Shown here: one piece after another, positions 9,275-18,848 of the stretch
How the letters are laid out: the number at the start of each line of letters is the position of its first letter
Position numbering within the stretch: the stretch's first letter is position 1
Assembly: GCF_005887635.2 (NCBI RefSeq)
Contig: NZ_CP040818.1
Coordinates: 744,001-808,000, forward strand
Length of the DNA: 64,000 nucleotides
Direction of reading: 5' to 3'
Source of the DNA: Paroceanicella profunda
GTDB taxonomy: Bacteria > Pseudomonadota > Alphaproteobacteria > Rhodobacterales > Rhodobacteraceae
Made by a program: the position numbers and the translations under genes
Notes under the pieces: generated by a model
Seen by the model: only the letters and a program-made list of their open reading frames with translations
What the model was told of the DNA's origin: nothing
Database searches by the model: none

Positions 9275-10771
9275 ATGACCGCCAACCGATCGACCGCCCT
9301 TCTGGCCGCCGCCATCCTCGGCCTGACGGCCGCCGCCACGACCACCGCCTCTGCCGCCGCGCGCGATGACGTGACCATCGGCATGCAGCTCGAGCCGCCG
9401 GGGCTGGACCCGACGGCCGGCGCCGCGGGCGCCATCGACTCGGTGACCTATGCCAACGTGTTCCAGGGCCTCACCCGGTTCGACCAGAACGGCTCGGTGG
9501 TCCCCGATCTCGCGGAGCGCTGGAACATCTCCTCCGACGGGCTCACCTACACCTTCCACCTGGTGAAGGGCGTCACCTTCTCCGACGGCTCGGCGATGGA
9601 CGCGGAGGACGTGAAGTTCAGCCTCGACCGCGCCCGGGCGGCGGACTCGGTGAACGCGCAGAAGGGCCTCTTCGCCGGCATCGCCGAGGTGAAGGTGCTC
9701 GACCCGCTCACCGTGCAGGTGATCCTGTCCGAGCCCAACGGCGGCTTCCTGTTCAACCTCGCCTGGGGCGACGCGGTGATCGTGGCGCCCGAGACCGCCG
9801 CCACCAACGCCACCAATCCCGTGGGCACCGGCCCCTACGTGGTCTCCGACTGGGTGAAGGGCGACCGCATCGTGCTCACCGCGCGGGACGATTACTGGGG
9901 CGACCCGGTGTCGATCCGCACCGCGACCCTGCGCATCATCGCCGACCCCACGGCCGCCTTCTCCGCCATGATGGCCGGCGATCTCGACGTGTTCCCCGCC
10001 TTCCCGGCGCCGGAGAACCTCGCCATGTTCGAGGGCAACCCGGAGTTCCGGGTCACCGTGGGCACCACCGAGGGCGAGACCATCCTCGCGATGAACAACG
10101 GCGCGCCGCCGCTCGACGACATCCGCGTGCGCGAGGCCGTGGCCCATGCCATCGACCGCGAGACGGTGATCGACGGCGCGATGTATGGATACGGCACGCC
10201 GATCGGCACGCATTTCGCCCCGCACAATCCGGCCTATGTCGACCTCACCGAGCTCTCCGCCTACGACCCGGAGAAGAGCCGCGCCCTGCTGGCCGAGGCG
10301 GGGCTCTCCGACGGCTTCACCACCACGCTGAAGCTGCCGCCCACCTCCTACGCCCGCCGCTCGGGCGAGATCATCGCCGCCGAGCTCGCCGAGGTGGGCA
10401 TCCGGGTGGAGATCTCCAACATCGAGTGGGCGCAGTGGCTCGACGAAGTGTTCAAGCGCCGCGACTACGGCATGACCATCATCAGCCACGTGGAGCCGAT
10501 GGACATCGGCATCTACGCGCGTGACGACTACTACTTCGACTACCACTCCCAGGCCATGAAGGACCTGATGGCCGAACTCACCCGCACCACGAACCCCGAC
10601 ACGCGCAGCGAGATCCTCGGCCGGGCCCAGCGCCGCATCGCCGAGGATTACGTGAACGCCTACCTGTTCCAGCTGCCCCTGCTCACCGTGTCGCGGGCCG
10701 GGCTGGAGGGGCTGTGGGAAAACGCCCCCACCCCGGCGATCGACCTCACGGGCCTCTCCTGGGCCGAATGA
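9275..10771 (+). CDS. Second ABC transporter substrate-binding protein, family 5
   Basis: A 498-residue SBP_bac_5 protein with a signal peptide (hydrophobic Ala/Leu core, cleavage near ASAA-AR at about residue 29). It contains the family blocks LEPPGLDPT, YTFHLVKGVTFSDG and DAEDVKFSLDRA. The ATG at 9275 follows GGGGAGA; frames further upstream would lose the signal peptide. It differs clearly from the first binding protein (length and sequence), so the two importers likely recognise different ligands. Its TGA overlaps the ATG of the following low-complexity frame (ATGA at 10768). Confidence 0.9.
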   Translation: MTANRSTALLAAAILGLTAAATTTASAAARDDVTIGMQLEPPGLDPTAGAAGAIDSVTYANVFQGLTRFDQNGSVVPDLAERWNISSDGLTYTFHLVKGVTFSDGSAMDAEDVKFSLDRARAADSVNAQKGLFAGIAEVKVLDPLTVQVILSEPNGGFLFNLAWGDAVIVAPETAATNATNPVGTGPYVVSDWVKGDRIVLTARDDYWGDPVSIRTATLRIIADPTAAFSAMMAGDLDVFPAFPAPENLAMFEGNPEFRVTVGTTEGETILAMNNGAPPLDDIRVREAVAHAIDRETVIDGAMYGYGTPIGTHFAPHNPAYVDLTELSAYDPEKSRALLAEAGLSDGFTTTLKLPPTSYARRSGEIIAAELAEVGIRVEISNIEWAQWLDEVFKRRDYGMTIISHVEPMDIGIYARDDYYFDYHSQAMKDLMAELTRTTNPDTRSEILGRAQRRIAEDYVNAYLFQLPLLTVSRAGLEGLWENAPTPAIDLTGLSWAE

Positions 10772-11181
10772 ACGGGAACAGGCCGCATCGCAGCGGCGGC
10801 GCACGGCCGCCGCTGACGCTCCGCGCGCGGGGCGTGGCGCCTGCGGCACGGGGTGCCAGCCGGCCTGCGGCCCCGGCGTCCGGCACGCCGGAGAGGGCCG
10901 CGAGCGCCGCTCGTTCCGGGCTTCGGTGGCCGGGGCGTGGCGCTGAGCGCCAGGCGCCGGTGGCCCGAGACGCCCGCGCGGCACGGCTCCGCCCGGGGCC
11001 CGCGGCCATGCAACGCCGCCGGCCCGCGCCTGCCGTAGAGCGGGGCGCGCCGGGCCCCGTCGCCTCGTTCGCCACGCGCGCGGCGCCGCGACGGCTGACG
11101 CCCCGCAGGGACCCCACGGTGGGGAGCGCGAAGCCGGTCCGGCAGGCGACGGGCACCACAGCCGCGATGGCGGCGGGCTGA
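10768..11181 (+). CDS. Possible coupled low-complexity ORF filling the gap before the permease
   Basis: A 137-codon frame made mostly of Ala, Arg, Pro and Gly. Its ATG overlaps the stop of the binding-protein gene (ATGA) and its TGA lies 1 nt before the ATG of the next permease, so a ribosome could translate straight across the 411-bp gap. There is no recognisable domain and no separate ribosome-binding site. In DNA this GC-rich a 137-codon frame can arise by chance, so it may equally be non-coding spacer whose frame is selected for coupling. A hairpin sits at 10792-10814. Confidence 0.25.
   Translation: MNGNRPHRSGGARPPLTLRARGVAPAARGASRPAAPASGTPERAASAARSGLRWPGRGAERQAPVARDARAARLRPGPAAMQRRRPAPAVERGAPGPVASFATRAAPRRLTPRRDPTVGSAKPVRQATGTTAAMAAG
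10792..10814 (+). terminator. Stem-loop after the second binding-protein gene
   Basis: AGCGGCGGC, loop GCACG and GCCGCCGCT give a perfect 9-bp stem 20 nt after the stop. No T-run. It is placed like the hairpin after the first binding-protein gene, consistent with differential expression of binding protein over permease. Confidence 0.55.
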
Positions 11182-11182
11182 G

Positions 11183-12124
11183 ATGCTCCGCTACCTCGCC
11201 CTGCGCCTCGCCATCCTCGCGGGGACGCTCCTCGCCGCCTCGGTGGTGATCTTCCTCGCGCTCGAGGTGATCCCCGGCGATGCGGCGGCCTTCATGCTGG
11301 GGCTCAACGCCCAGCCCGACACCGTGGCCGCCCTGCGCGCCGAGCTCGGGCTCGACCAGCCGGCGCTCTGGCGCTACCTCGGCTGGATCGGCGGCGCGCT
11401 GCAGGGCGATTTCGGCCTGTCCTACACCTACAAGGTGCCGGTATCCGAGCTGATCGGCGACCGGCTCTGGGTGTCGCTGCCGCTCACGCTCTACGCCCTC
11501 GCCCTCTCCACCGCCATCGCGCTGCCGGTGGGGGTGCTCGCCGCCGCCCGGCGCGGCGGGCCGGCGGATATCGCGGTGATGGGGGCGACACAGCTCGGCA
11601 TCGCGGTGCCGAACTTCTGGTTCGCGATGATGCTCGTGGCGCTCTTCGCCATCTCGCTGCGCTGGTTTTCCGCCGGCGGCTTTCCCGGCTGGGCGGACCC
11701 CGTGGCGGCCCTGAAGGCGCTCACCCTGCCGGCGGTGGCGCTGGCCCTGCCGCAGGCCTCCATCCTCGCACGGGTGATGCGCTCCGCACTCATCGAGTGC
11801 CTGGGCGAGGATTACATCCGCACCGCCCGGGCCAAGGGCCTCACCCGCGGCCAGGCCCTGCGCCGCCACGCGTTGCGCAATGCGCTCATCCCGGTGCTCA
11901 CCATCCTGGGCATGCAGTTTTCCTTCCTCATCGCCGGGGCGATCATCATCGAGAACGTGTTCTTCCTGCCCGGGCTCGGCCGGCTGGTGTTCCAGGGCAT
12001 CACCCAGCGCGACCTGATGGTGGTGAAGAATGTGGCGCTGCTGCTGGTCTTCGCCGTCACCCTGGTGACCTTCCTCGTCGACCTCGCCTATGCCGCGGTG
12101 GACCCGCGCCTGAGGGCCCGATGA
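11183..12124 (+). CDS. Second peptide-type ABC transporter permease, DppB-like
   Basis: A 313-residue permease with the expected N-terminal TM segment (RYLALRLAILAGTLLAASVVIFLAL), the LGLDQPALWRY periplasmic motif and the EAA loop EDYIRTARAKGLTRGQALRRHALRNALIP. Length is typical for DppB/OppB. It lacks the TM1-TM2 insertion seen in the first importer's permease. Its stop overlaps the ATG of the next open frame (ATGA at 12121). Confidence 0.92.
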   Translation: MLRYLALRLAILAGTLLAASVVIFLALEVIPGDAAAFMLGLNAQPDTVAALRAELGLDQPALWRYLGWIGGALQGDFGLSYTYKVPVSELIGDRLWVSLPLTLYALALSTAIALPVGVLAAARRGGPADIAVMGATQLGIAVPNFWFAMMLVALFAISLRWFSAGGFPGWADPVAALKALTLPAVALALPQASILARVMRSALIECLGEDYIRTARAKGLTRGQALRRHALRNALIPVLTILGMQFSFLIAGAIIIENVFFLPGLGRLVFQGITQRDLMVVKNVALLLVFAVTLVTFLVDLAYAAVDPRLRAR

Positions 12125-12660
12125 CCGCCCCACGCCCTCCCGTGCCCGGCGCCGGACCCCTCGTCGCGCCAGAGGCTCGCCCCCTTCCCACGGCCCCGGG
12201 ATGCGCCGCGATGGCAGCGGCGCCCCGGCGCGGAACACATGAAGGCGCGCCGCCGTCGCGCGGGCTACTGACCGGAGCACCCCACCGGTGCGTGGCTGGC
12301 GGGCGGAAGCCGCCCGCGCGGCTGACAGATACGGCCAGCGGGGGTGCAGCCGGCGGGCGGAAGCCGCGCGGACGGAGCACAGGGACGGCCAACCGGAGCG
12401 CGGCTGACGGGCAAAAGCCGCTCGGGCGGGCCACAGATACGGCCAGCGGGGGTTCAGTCGGCGGGAGGAAACCGTGCGGACGGCGCACAGGCACGGCCAA
12501 CCGGAGCGCAGCTGACGGGCAAAAGCCGCTCGGGCGGCGGAGAGGCACGGCCAACGGTGGCAGGACCTTCGGGCGGCGGCCGCGCGGGCCCCTGTCCGGC
12601 GCCGGCGCGCGAGCGGTGGCCGGCCCTTGCGCCGCCGGGCCGCGGGAGGCAGGCGCATGA
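12121..12660 (+). CDS. Possible coupled repeat-rich ORF between the two permease genes
   Basis: A 179-codon frame joined by 4-nt ATGA overlaps at both ends: its ATG overlaps the DppB-like stop and its TGA overlaps the DppC-like ATG (12657). The middle encodes five 18-residue repeats of the pattern xGGRKPxGRxTGTANRSA / ADGQKPLGRxTDTASGGx. The predicted product is very basic, rich in Gly, Arg, Ala and Pro, with no hydrophobic segment, so probably disordered. No known family. It may be a real small protein, or a repeat expansion tolerated because it keeps the frame and the coupling of the operon. Confidence 0.3.
   Translation: MTAPRPPVPGAGPLVAPEARPLPTAPGCAAMAAAPRRGTHEGAPPSRGLLTGAPHRCVAGGRKPPARLTDTASGGAAGGRKPRGRSTGTANRSAADGQKPLGRATDTASGGSVGGRKPCGRRTGTANRSAADGQKPLGRRRGTANGGRTFGRRPRGPLSGAGARAVAGPCAAGPREAGA
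12295..12564. repeat. Five 54-bp tandem repeats
   Basis: Units at 12295-12348, 12349-12402, 12403-12456, 12457-12510 and 12511-12564, each exactly 54 bp (18 codons) without an indel. Units 3 and 5 resemble each other most, as do units 2 and 4, giving a 108-bp higher-order period that suggests expansion by duplication of a two-unit block. Because the period is a multiple of three, all six frames carry an 18-residue repeat. Confidence 0.95.
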
Positions 12661-13468
12661 GGGCGATGGCCTTGCCGCTCGGCGCACTGCTCGCCGGCAT
12701 CTTCGTGGCCGCGGCGCTGGTCTCGCTGGTCTGGACACCCTGGGACGTGACGGCGCTTGCCGTGCGCGACAAGCTGCAGGGCCCCAGCCTCGCGCATTGG
12801 TTCGGCACCGACCAGCTGGGGCGGGACATCCTGTCGATGGTGATGGCGGGGGCGCGCATCTCCATCTCCGTCGCCGTGGTGGCGGTGGGGGTGGGCATGG
12901 TGTTCGGCGTGCCGCTGGGGCTGCTCGCGGCCGCCCGGCGCGGCACATGGGTGGACGAGCTGGTGATGCGGTTCAACGACCTCGTCTTCGCCTTCCCCGC
13001 CCTGCTGGTGGCCATCCTCATCACCGCGGTGTTCGGGCCTGGGGCGCTCAATGCCATCCTCGCCATCGGCATCTTCAACATCCCCGTCTTCGCCCGGCTC
13101 ACCCGCGGGGCGGCGCTGAGCCTGTGGCAGCGGGAGTTCCTGATGGCGGCACGGGTGGCGGGCAAGGGGCCGCTGCGCATCTCGGCCGAGCACATCCTGC
13201 CCAACATCGCCGCCCTGCTCATCGTGCAGGGCACCATCCAGTTCTCGCTCGGCATCCTGGCCGAGGCGGGGCTGGCCTATGTCGGGCTGGGCGCGCAGCC
13301 GCCCACCCCCTCCTGGGGGCGGATGCTGGCCGATGCGCAGACGCTCATCGCGCTCGCCCCCCATGTGGCGCTGTTTCCCGGGCTTGCCATCGTGCTCACC
13401 GTGCTGGGGCTGAACCTGATGGGCGACGGGCTGCGCGACGCGCTCGACCCCCGGCTGAGGGAGCGGCG

Positions 13469-13472
<4 letters not shown>
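12657..13472 (+). CDS. Second peptide-type ABC transporter permease, DppC-like
   Basis: A 271-residue permease with GTDQLGRDILS and an EAA loop (REFLMAARVAGKGPLRISAEH). It is short for DppC (usually about 290-300): only five residues precede TM1, whereas the first importer's DppC has about 30. The normal cytoplasmic N-terminus thus appears to be missing, exactly where the 54-bp repeat array ends. The ATG at 12657 overlaps the stop of the repeat ORF; an in-frame extension upstream to 12627 adds only low-complexity residues. It overlaps the ATPase gene by 4 nt (ATGA). Confidence 0.9.
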
Positions 13473-15247
<1,775 letters not shown>

Positions 15248-15250
15248 GGG

Positions 15251-15685
15251 TCAGCCCAAGGGCGGCACCCAATCCTCGGTGGGGCGGTTCCAGAAGCGGT
15301 TCGGGTTGTCCTCGTCCTGTCCGCGGACATGCAGGGTCCGGGTCGCCGGGGTCACGAAGATCACCGGCTCCTCATAGGGATGGGCGTGGTAGAGCCCGTG
15401 CAGCACCGCCTCAAGCAGCCCCGGCCTGTCCGGCAGGAAGAAGGAGAGCTCGGTGCACGCCACCGTCATCCCCTCCGCCGTGGCCGGGTTGCGCCCGCCG
15501 GGCAGCGAGCGGAAGCCCTGCACACCCGGCGCGCTGGCGAAATGCACGCGATCATAATCGCCCCATTTCAGGTCAGCGTGGCGCAGCACCTCCGCCAGAA
15601 GCGCCTCGGCGCGCGAAGCCGGCACCTGCACATGCACCCGGTGGCCGGCCTCGCAGGTGAATCTGCCGCTTGCTGTCACATCCAT
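15251..15685 (-). CDS. YqfO/NIF3-like small protein (CutA/PII-like fold)
   Basis: A 144-residue protein with the H-P-Y-E-E-P motif (residues 110-115) characteristic of the PII/CutA-like insert domain of YqfO (NIF3 family). The flanking dinuclear-metal NIF3 domains are absent, so this is a stand-alone version. Family function is poorly known. Start at 15685 follows GAGAGGGACAGG on the minus strand. It converges on the fused ATPase gene with only 3 bp between the stop codons. Confidence 0.7.
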   Translation of the reverse strand: MDVTASGRFTCEAGHRVHVQVPASRAEALLAEVLRHADLKWGDYDRVHFASAPGVQGFRSLPGGRNPATAEGMTVACTELSFFLPDRPGLLEAVLHGLYHAHPYEEPVIFVTPATRTLHVRGQDEDNPNRFWNRPTEDWVPPLG

Positions 15686-15754
15686 CGGCCTGTCCCTCTC
15701 CGTTGACCCGGGCGAAGCCTATCGCCCGGGGCGCCGGAAAGGAACACCGCCGGG

Positions 15755-16594
15755 TCACTCGGCCGGCACGGCCGGGGCGGCGGGCACGAGGGGCCGGGCC
15801 TCGGCGGTGCGGCCGTGGGTGGCGTAGAGCATCAGGCCGGTGAAGGCGAGCCCGCCCACCAGGTTGCCCAGAACCGTGGGGATCTCGTTCCAGATCAGGT
15901 AATCCATGATCGAGAAGTCACCGCCCATGATCAGGCCCGAGGGGAACAGGAACATGTTCACCACCGAATGCTCGAAGGCCATGGCGAAGAACAGCATGAT
16001 CGGCATCCACATCGCGATCACCTTGCCGGAGACCGAGTTCGACATCATCGCGCCCACCACGCCGGTGGAGACCATCCAGTTGCACAGCACGCCGCGGATG
16101 AAGATGGTGAGCATGCCGGCGGCACCGTATTCCTTGTAGCCCACGGTGCGGGCCTCGCCGATGCCGGCGATCTTCTGGCCCACCGCGTCCGGCGCCGCCG
16201 AGAAGCCGTAGGTGAACACCACCGCCATCATCACCGCCACGGTGAGCGCCCCGGCGAAATTGCCCAGGAACACGATGCCCCAGTGGCGCAGGATGCGCGG
16301 CAGGGTGACGCCCGGGCGGCCGTCGATCAGCGCGAGCGGGGTGAGCATGAACACGCCGGTAAGCAGGTCGTAGCCCATCAGGTAGAGCATGCAGAAGCCG
16401 ACCGGGAACAGGATGGCGCCGACGATGGGCACCCCGGTCTGCACCGTGACGGTGACGGCGAAGACCGCGGCGAGGGCCAGGATGGCCCCGGCCATGTAGG
16501 CGCGGATCAGCGCGTCGCGCGGGGCCATCTGCAGCTTGGCTTCCCCGGCATCGACCATCTTTCCGACGAAATTCGCGGGCGTGACGTAGGACAT
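15755..16594 (-). CDS. Formate/nitrite transporter family channel
   Basis: A 279-residue FNT-family pentameric membrane channel. Six hydrophobic segments and the FNT hallmarks are visible: the N-terminal helix (TPANFVGKMVDAGEAK), the cytoplasmic-slit region (M-G-Y-D-L-L-T-G-V-F), R-G-V-L-C-N-W-M-V and F-E-H-S-V-V-N-M-F with the conserved pore histidine. Substrate (formate, nitrite or hydrosulfide) is not decidable here; no formate dehydrogenase or nitrite reductase is adjacent. The ATG at 16594 follows GGAGACGCCGCAC. A 520-bp leader region lies upstream. Confidence 0.88.
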   Translation of the reverse strand: MSYVTPANFVGKMVDAGEAKLQMAPRDALIRAYMAGAILALAAVFAVTVTVQTGVPIVGAILFPVGFCMLYLMGYDLLTGVFMLTPLALIDGRPGVTLPRILRHWGIVFLGNFAGALTVAVMMAVVFTYGFSAAPDAVGQKIAGIGEARTVGYKEYGAAGMLTIFIRGVLCNWMVSTGVVGAMMSNSVSGKVIAMWMPIMLFFAMAFEHSVVNMFLFPSGLIMGGDFSIMDYLIWNEIPTVLGNLVGGLAFTGLMLYATHGRTAEARPLVPAAPAVPAE

Positions 16595-17112
16595 GTGCGG
16601 CGTCTCCGTGTCTGGGGTGTGGGGTCATGAAAAAGGCGTCCGCCTCCGGGCCCGGGTTCGAGGGCTGTTCGGAAGGGGGACGCCGTTGTCCGTTGTCTTG
16701 AAGGGATGGCGCTGCTGCGCCGGCAGTCGGTCTCGCGGGCCCGGCCGGTTGTTATCCCGGCGCTGGCGCAGACCCCGGTGGGTATACGTCGGCGCCGGGG
16801 GACCTCCCCGGTCGGACTTTCGGAAACCGATCACGATCCGGGGCCCGTGCCCCCGACCTGCAGCCACCGACAACGCTGCCGGCTTCGCACCCGCCGCGGC
16901 TCGGTAAACCGTTGCGGTAAAAGCTTGTTAACCGAATCGCGAGCAGAACGTCAAGCCTTCATGCCCGATATCTGCGCATCAGACCCGCCGAAACAGTTTC
17001 GTGCCTGTTTATTGAGCAATTCCACGGAGCGCCCTGCCGCGATGCTGACCCCGACCACGAAAAAGGGCGCGCTCCGGCCGGAGCGCGCCCCCTTGTCTCG
17101 CTGCCGGCCGGC
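16595..17112. other. Leader/intergenic region upstream of the FNT channel gene
   Basis: No supported gene. On the minus strand this is the leader of the FNT channel. The stretch 16900-17040 is AT-richer and the likeliest promoter location. It holds a near-consensus CtrA site (16917-16932) and a GTATAC palindrome (16782-16787). I saw no FNR-type TTGAT-N4-ATCAA site, which one might expect for an anaerobic formate channel. The terminator of the downstream FAH-family gene occupies 17060-17090. Confidence 0.5.
17060..17090 (-). terminator. Intrinsic terminator of the FAH-family/SDR unit
   Basis: Perfect 12-bp stem GGGCGCGCTCCG / CGGAGCGCGCCC followed, on the minus strand, by TTTTT. It lies 23 nt beyond the stop of the minus-strand hydrolase gene. 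Confidence 0.85.
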
Positions 17113-17955
17113 TCAGGCCGGGTCGGTGATCACGTCCTGGCGCTGCTCGCCGAGGCCCTCGATGCCAAGCTCCACCACGTCGCCCGCCTTGAGGAACTGC
17201 GGCGGCTTCATGCCGAGGCCGACGCCCGGAGGAGTGCCGGTGGAGATGATGTCGCCCGGGTGCAGGGTGAAGAACTGGCTGAGGTAATGGATGAGGAACG
17301 GCACCTTGTAGACCATGGTGGCTGTGGAGCCGTCCTGCATGGTCTTGCCGTTGACCTTGCACCACATCTTGAGGTTGTCGTAGTCGCCCGCCTCGTCGGG
17401 GGTGACCAGCCAGGGGCCGGTCTGGCCGAAGTTGTCGCAGGACTTGCCCTTGGTCCACTGGCCCTCGCGCTCGGCCTGGAAGGCGCGCTCGGACACGTCG
17501 TTGATGGTGCAGAAGCCCGCCACATGGGACATGGCGTCATCCTCGGCGATGTACTTGCCGGCCTTGCCGATCACCACGCCCAGCTCGACCTCCCAGTCGG
17601 TCTTCTCGGAGCCGCGCGGCACGATGATCGGGTCGTTCGGCCCGCAGATGGCCGAGGTGGCCTTCATGAACAGCACCGGTTCGGAGGGCACGGTGGCGCC
17701 GGTTTCGGCGGCATGGTCGGAGTAGTTCAGGCCGATGCACATGAACTTGCCGGTGCCGGTGACGCAGGGGCCCAGGCGCGGGTTGCCCGACACGATCGGC
17801 AGGCTGGACACGTCGATGTCCTTCAGCGCGGCGAGGTCGGCCAGCACGGCGCCGGAGAGGTCGGACACCTTGCCGGAGAGGTCACGGATGTGGCCCTCGG
17901 AGTCGAGAAGGCCGGGCTTCTCCTCGCCCTGCTCGCCATAGCGGAGGAATTTCAT
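17113..17955 (-). CDS. Fumarylacetoacetate hydrolase family protein
   Basis: A 280-residue FAH-superfamily enzyme. The acidic metal ligands are in DWEVELGVVIGKAGKYI and the segment GFCTINDVSERAFQ, with the family glycine-rich end (HPGDIISTGTPPGVG). Sequences of this shape are commonly annotated ureidoglycolate lyase, but beside a 2-keto-3-deoxy-L-fuconate-dehydrogenase-like SDR it more likely acts as a 2,4-diketo-3-deoxy-sugar-acid hydrolase in a non-phosphorylative L-fucose/L-rhamnose type route. That role is inferred from the pair. Start at 17955 follows AAGGGAGA; 46 bp separates it from the upstream SDR gene. Confidence 0.85.
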   Translation of the reverse strand: MKFLRYGEQGEEKPGLLDSEGHIRDLSGKVSDLSGAVLADLAALKDIDVSSLPIVSGNPRLGPCVTGTGKFMCIGLNYSDHAAETGATVPSEPVLFMKATSAICGPNDPIIVPRGSEKTDWEVELGVVIGKAGKYIAEDDAMSHVAGFCTINDVSERAFQAEREGQWTKGKSCDNFGQTGPWLVTPDEAGDYDNLKMWCKVNGKTMQDGSTATMVYKVPFLIHYLSQFFTLHPGDIISTGTPPGVGLGMKPPQFLKAGDVVELGIEGLGEQRQDVITDPA

Positions 17956-18001
17956 GGGGTTGTCTCCCTTCAATCTTGAGTCGTTGCCGACGGCGCTGCG
18001 C

Positions 18002-18742
18002 TCAGGTGCACCAGCCGCCGTCGATGACATGGACCTGGCCGGTGGTGAAGCCCGCCTCGTCGGAGGCGAGATAGGTCGCGAGCGCCGCGATCTCGTCCGG
18101 CTGGCCCAGCCGCCCCATGGGCTGGCGTGCGATGAACGCGGCGCGGGCCGCGTCATAGTCGCCCTGGGCGCGCATGCGGTCGTCCAGCGACGGGCTTTCG
18201 ACCGTGCCGGGCGCAATGGCGTTGCAGCGGATGCCCTGCTTCACGAAATCGGCGGCGACGGATTTCGTCATCCCCGCCACCGCGGCCTTGGTGGCCGAGT
18301 ACACGAAGCGGTTGGGCGGCCCGGTGACAGCGCCGGCGACCGAGGAGATGTTCACGATGCTCCCCTTGCCCTTGGCCAGCATGCCCGGCAGCACCGCCTT
18401 CATCATGCGGTACTGCGAGCGCACGTTGAGCTCGAAGGAGAAGTCCCACGCCCGGTCGTCGCAGTCGAGGATGGTGCCCCCGTCAACGAAGCCCGCACAG
18501 TTGAACAGCACGTCCACCGCGCCGATATCCGCGATGAGCGCGGCGATGGCGTCGGCGTCCATGACGTCGAGGCGGCGGGTGTCGATCCCGGGCGCCTCGG
18601 CGGCGAGGCTGGCGAGAGCCTCTTCGTTGATGTCGGTCGCAATGACCTTCGCGCCTTCCGCGTGGAAGCGCAGGGCAGTCGCCCTCCCGATCCCCGCCCC
18701 GGCAGCCGTGGTGAGGCAGATCTTGTTCTGAAGTCGTTTCAT
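18002..18742 (-). CDS. SDR family oxidoreductase (2-keto-3-deoxy-L-fuconate dehydrogenase-like)
   Basis: A 246-residue classical short-chain dehydrogenase. The cofactor loop reads TTAAGAGIGRA (first Gly of TGxxxGIG replaced by Ala-containing sequence, as in BDH2-type SDRs), D38-region DIN suggests NAD, and the catalytic Ser (ISSVAG) and Y-S-A-T-K are present. The substrate region PGTVESPSLDDRM is the BDH2/2-keto-3-deoxy-L-fuconate 4-dehydrogenase pattern with two arginine positions. It is probably co-transcribed with the FAH-family hydrolase that would act on its diketo product. An in-frame ATG 9 nt upstream (18751) is an alternative start. Confidence 0.82.
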   Translation of the reverse strand: MKRLQNKICLTTAAGAGIGRATALRFHAEGAKVIATDINEEALASLAAEAPGIDTRRLDVMDADAIAALIADIGAVDVLFNCAGFVDGGTILDCDDRAWDFSFELNVRSQYRMMKAVLPGMLAKGKGSIVNISSVAGAVTGPPNRFVYSATKAAVAGMTKSVAADFVKQGIRCNAIAPGTVESPSLDDRMRAQGDYDAARAAFIARQPMGRLGQPDEIAALATYLASDEAGFTTGQVHVIDGGWCT

Positions 18743-18848
18743 GGGCAGCATCCTAGCCGGGGATTTTGCCTTTGCAATCCTCCATCTATCGAAATCCTCG
18801 GCGGTCAGATTATGTATGCGGAACGCTTTGCGAGACCGGAGAACGCGC

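Noticed and set aside
12295..12564. CRISPR array
   Set aside because: Units are directly abutting 54-mers with no variable spacers, and there is no cas gene in the window.
9074..13255. A minus-strand open frame of almost 1,400 codons antisense to the second transporter
   Set aside because: It is the complement of well-supported genes and repeats; the His/Gly/Ala/Arg-rich product without domains is what GC-rich DNA gives in the antisense frame.
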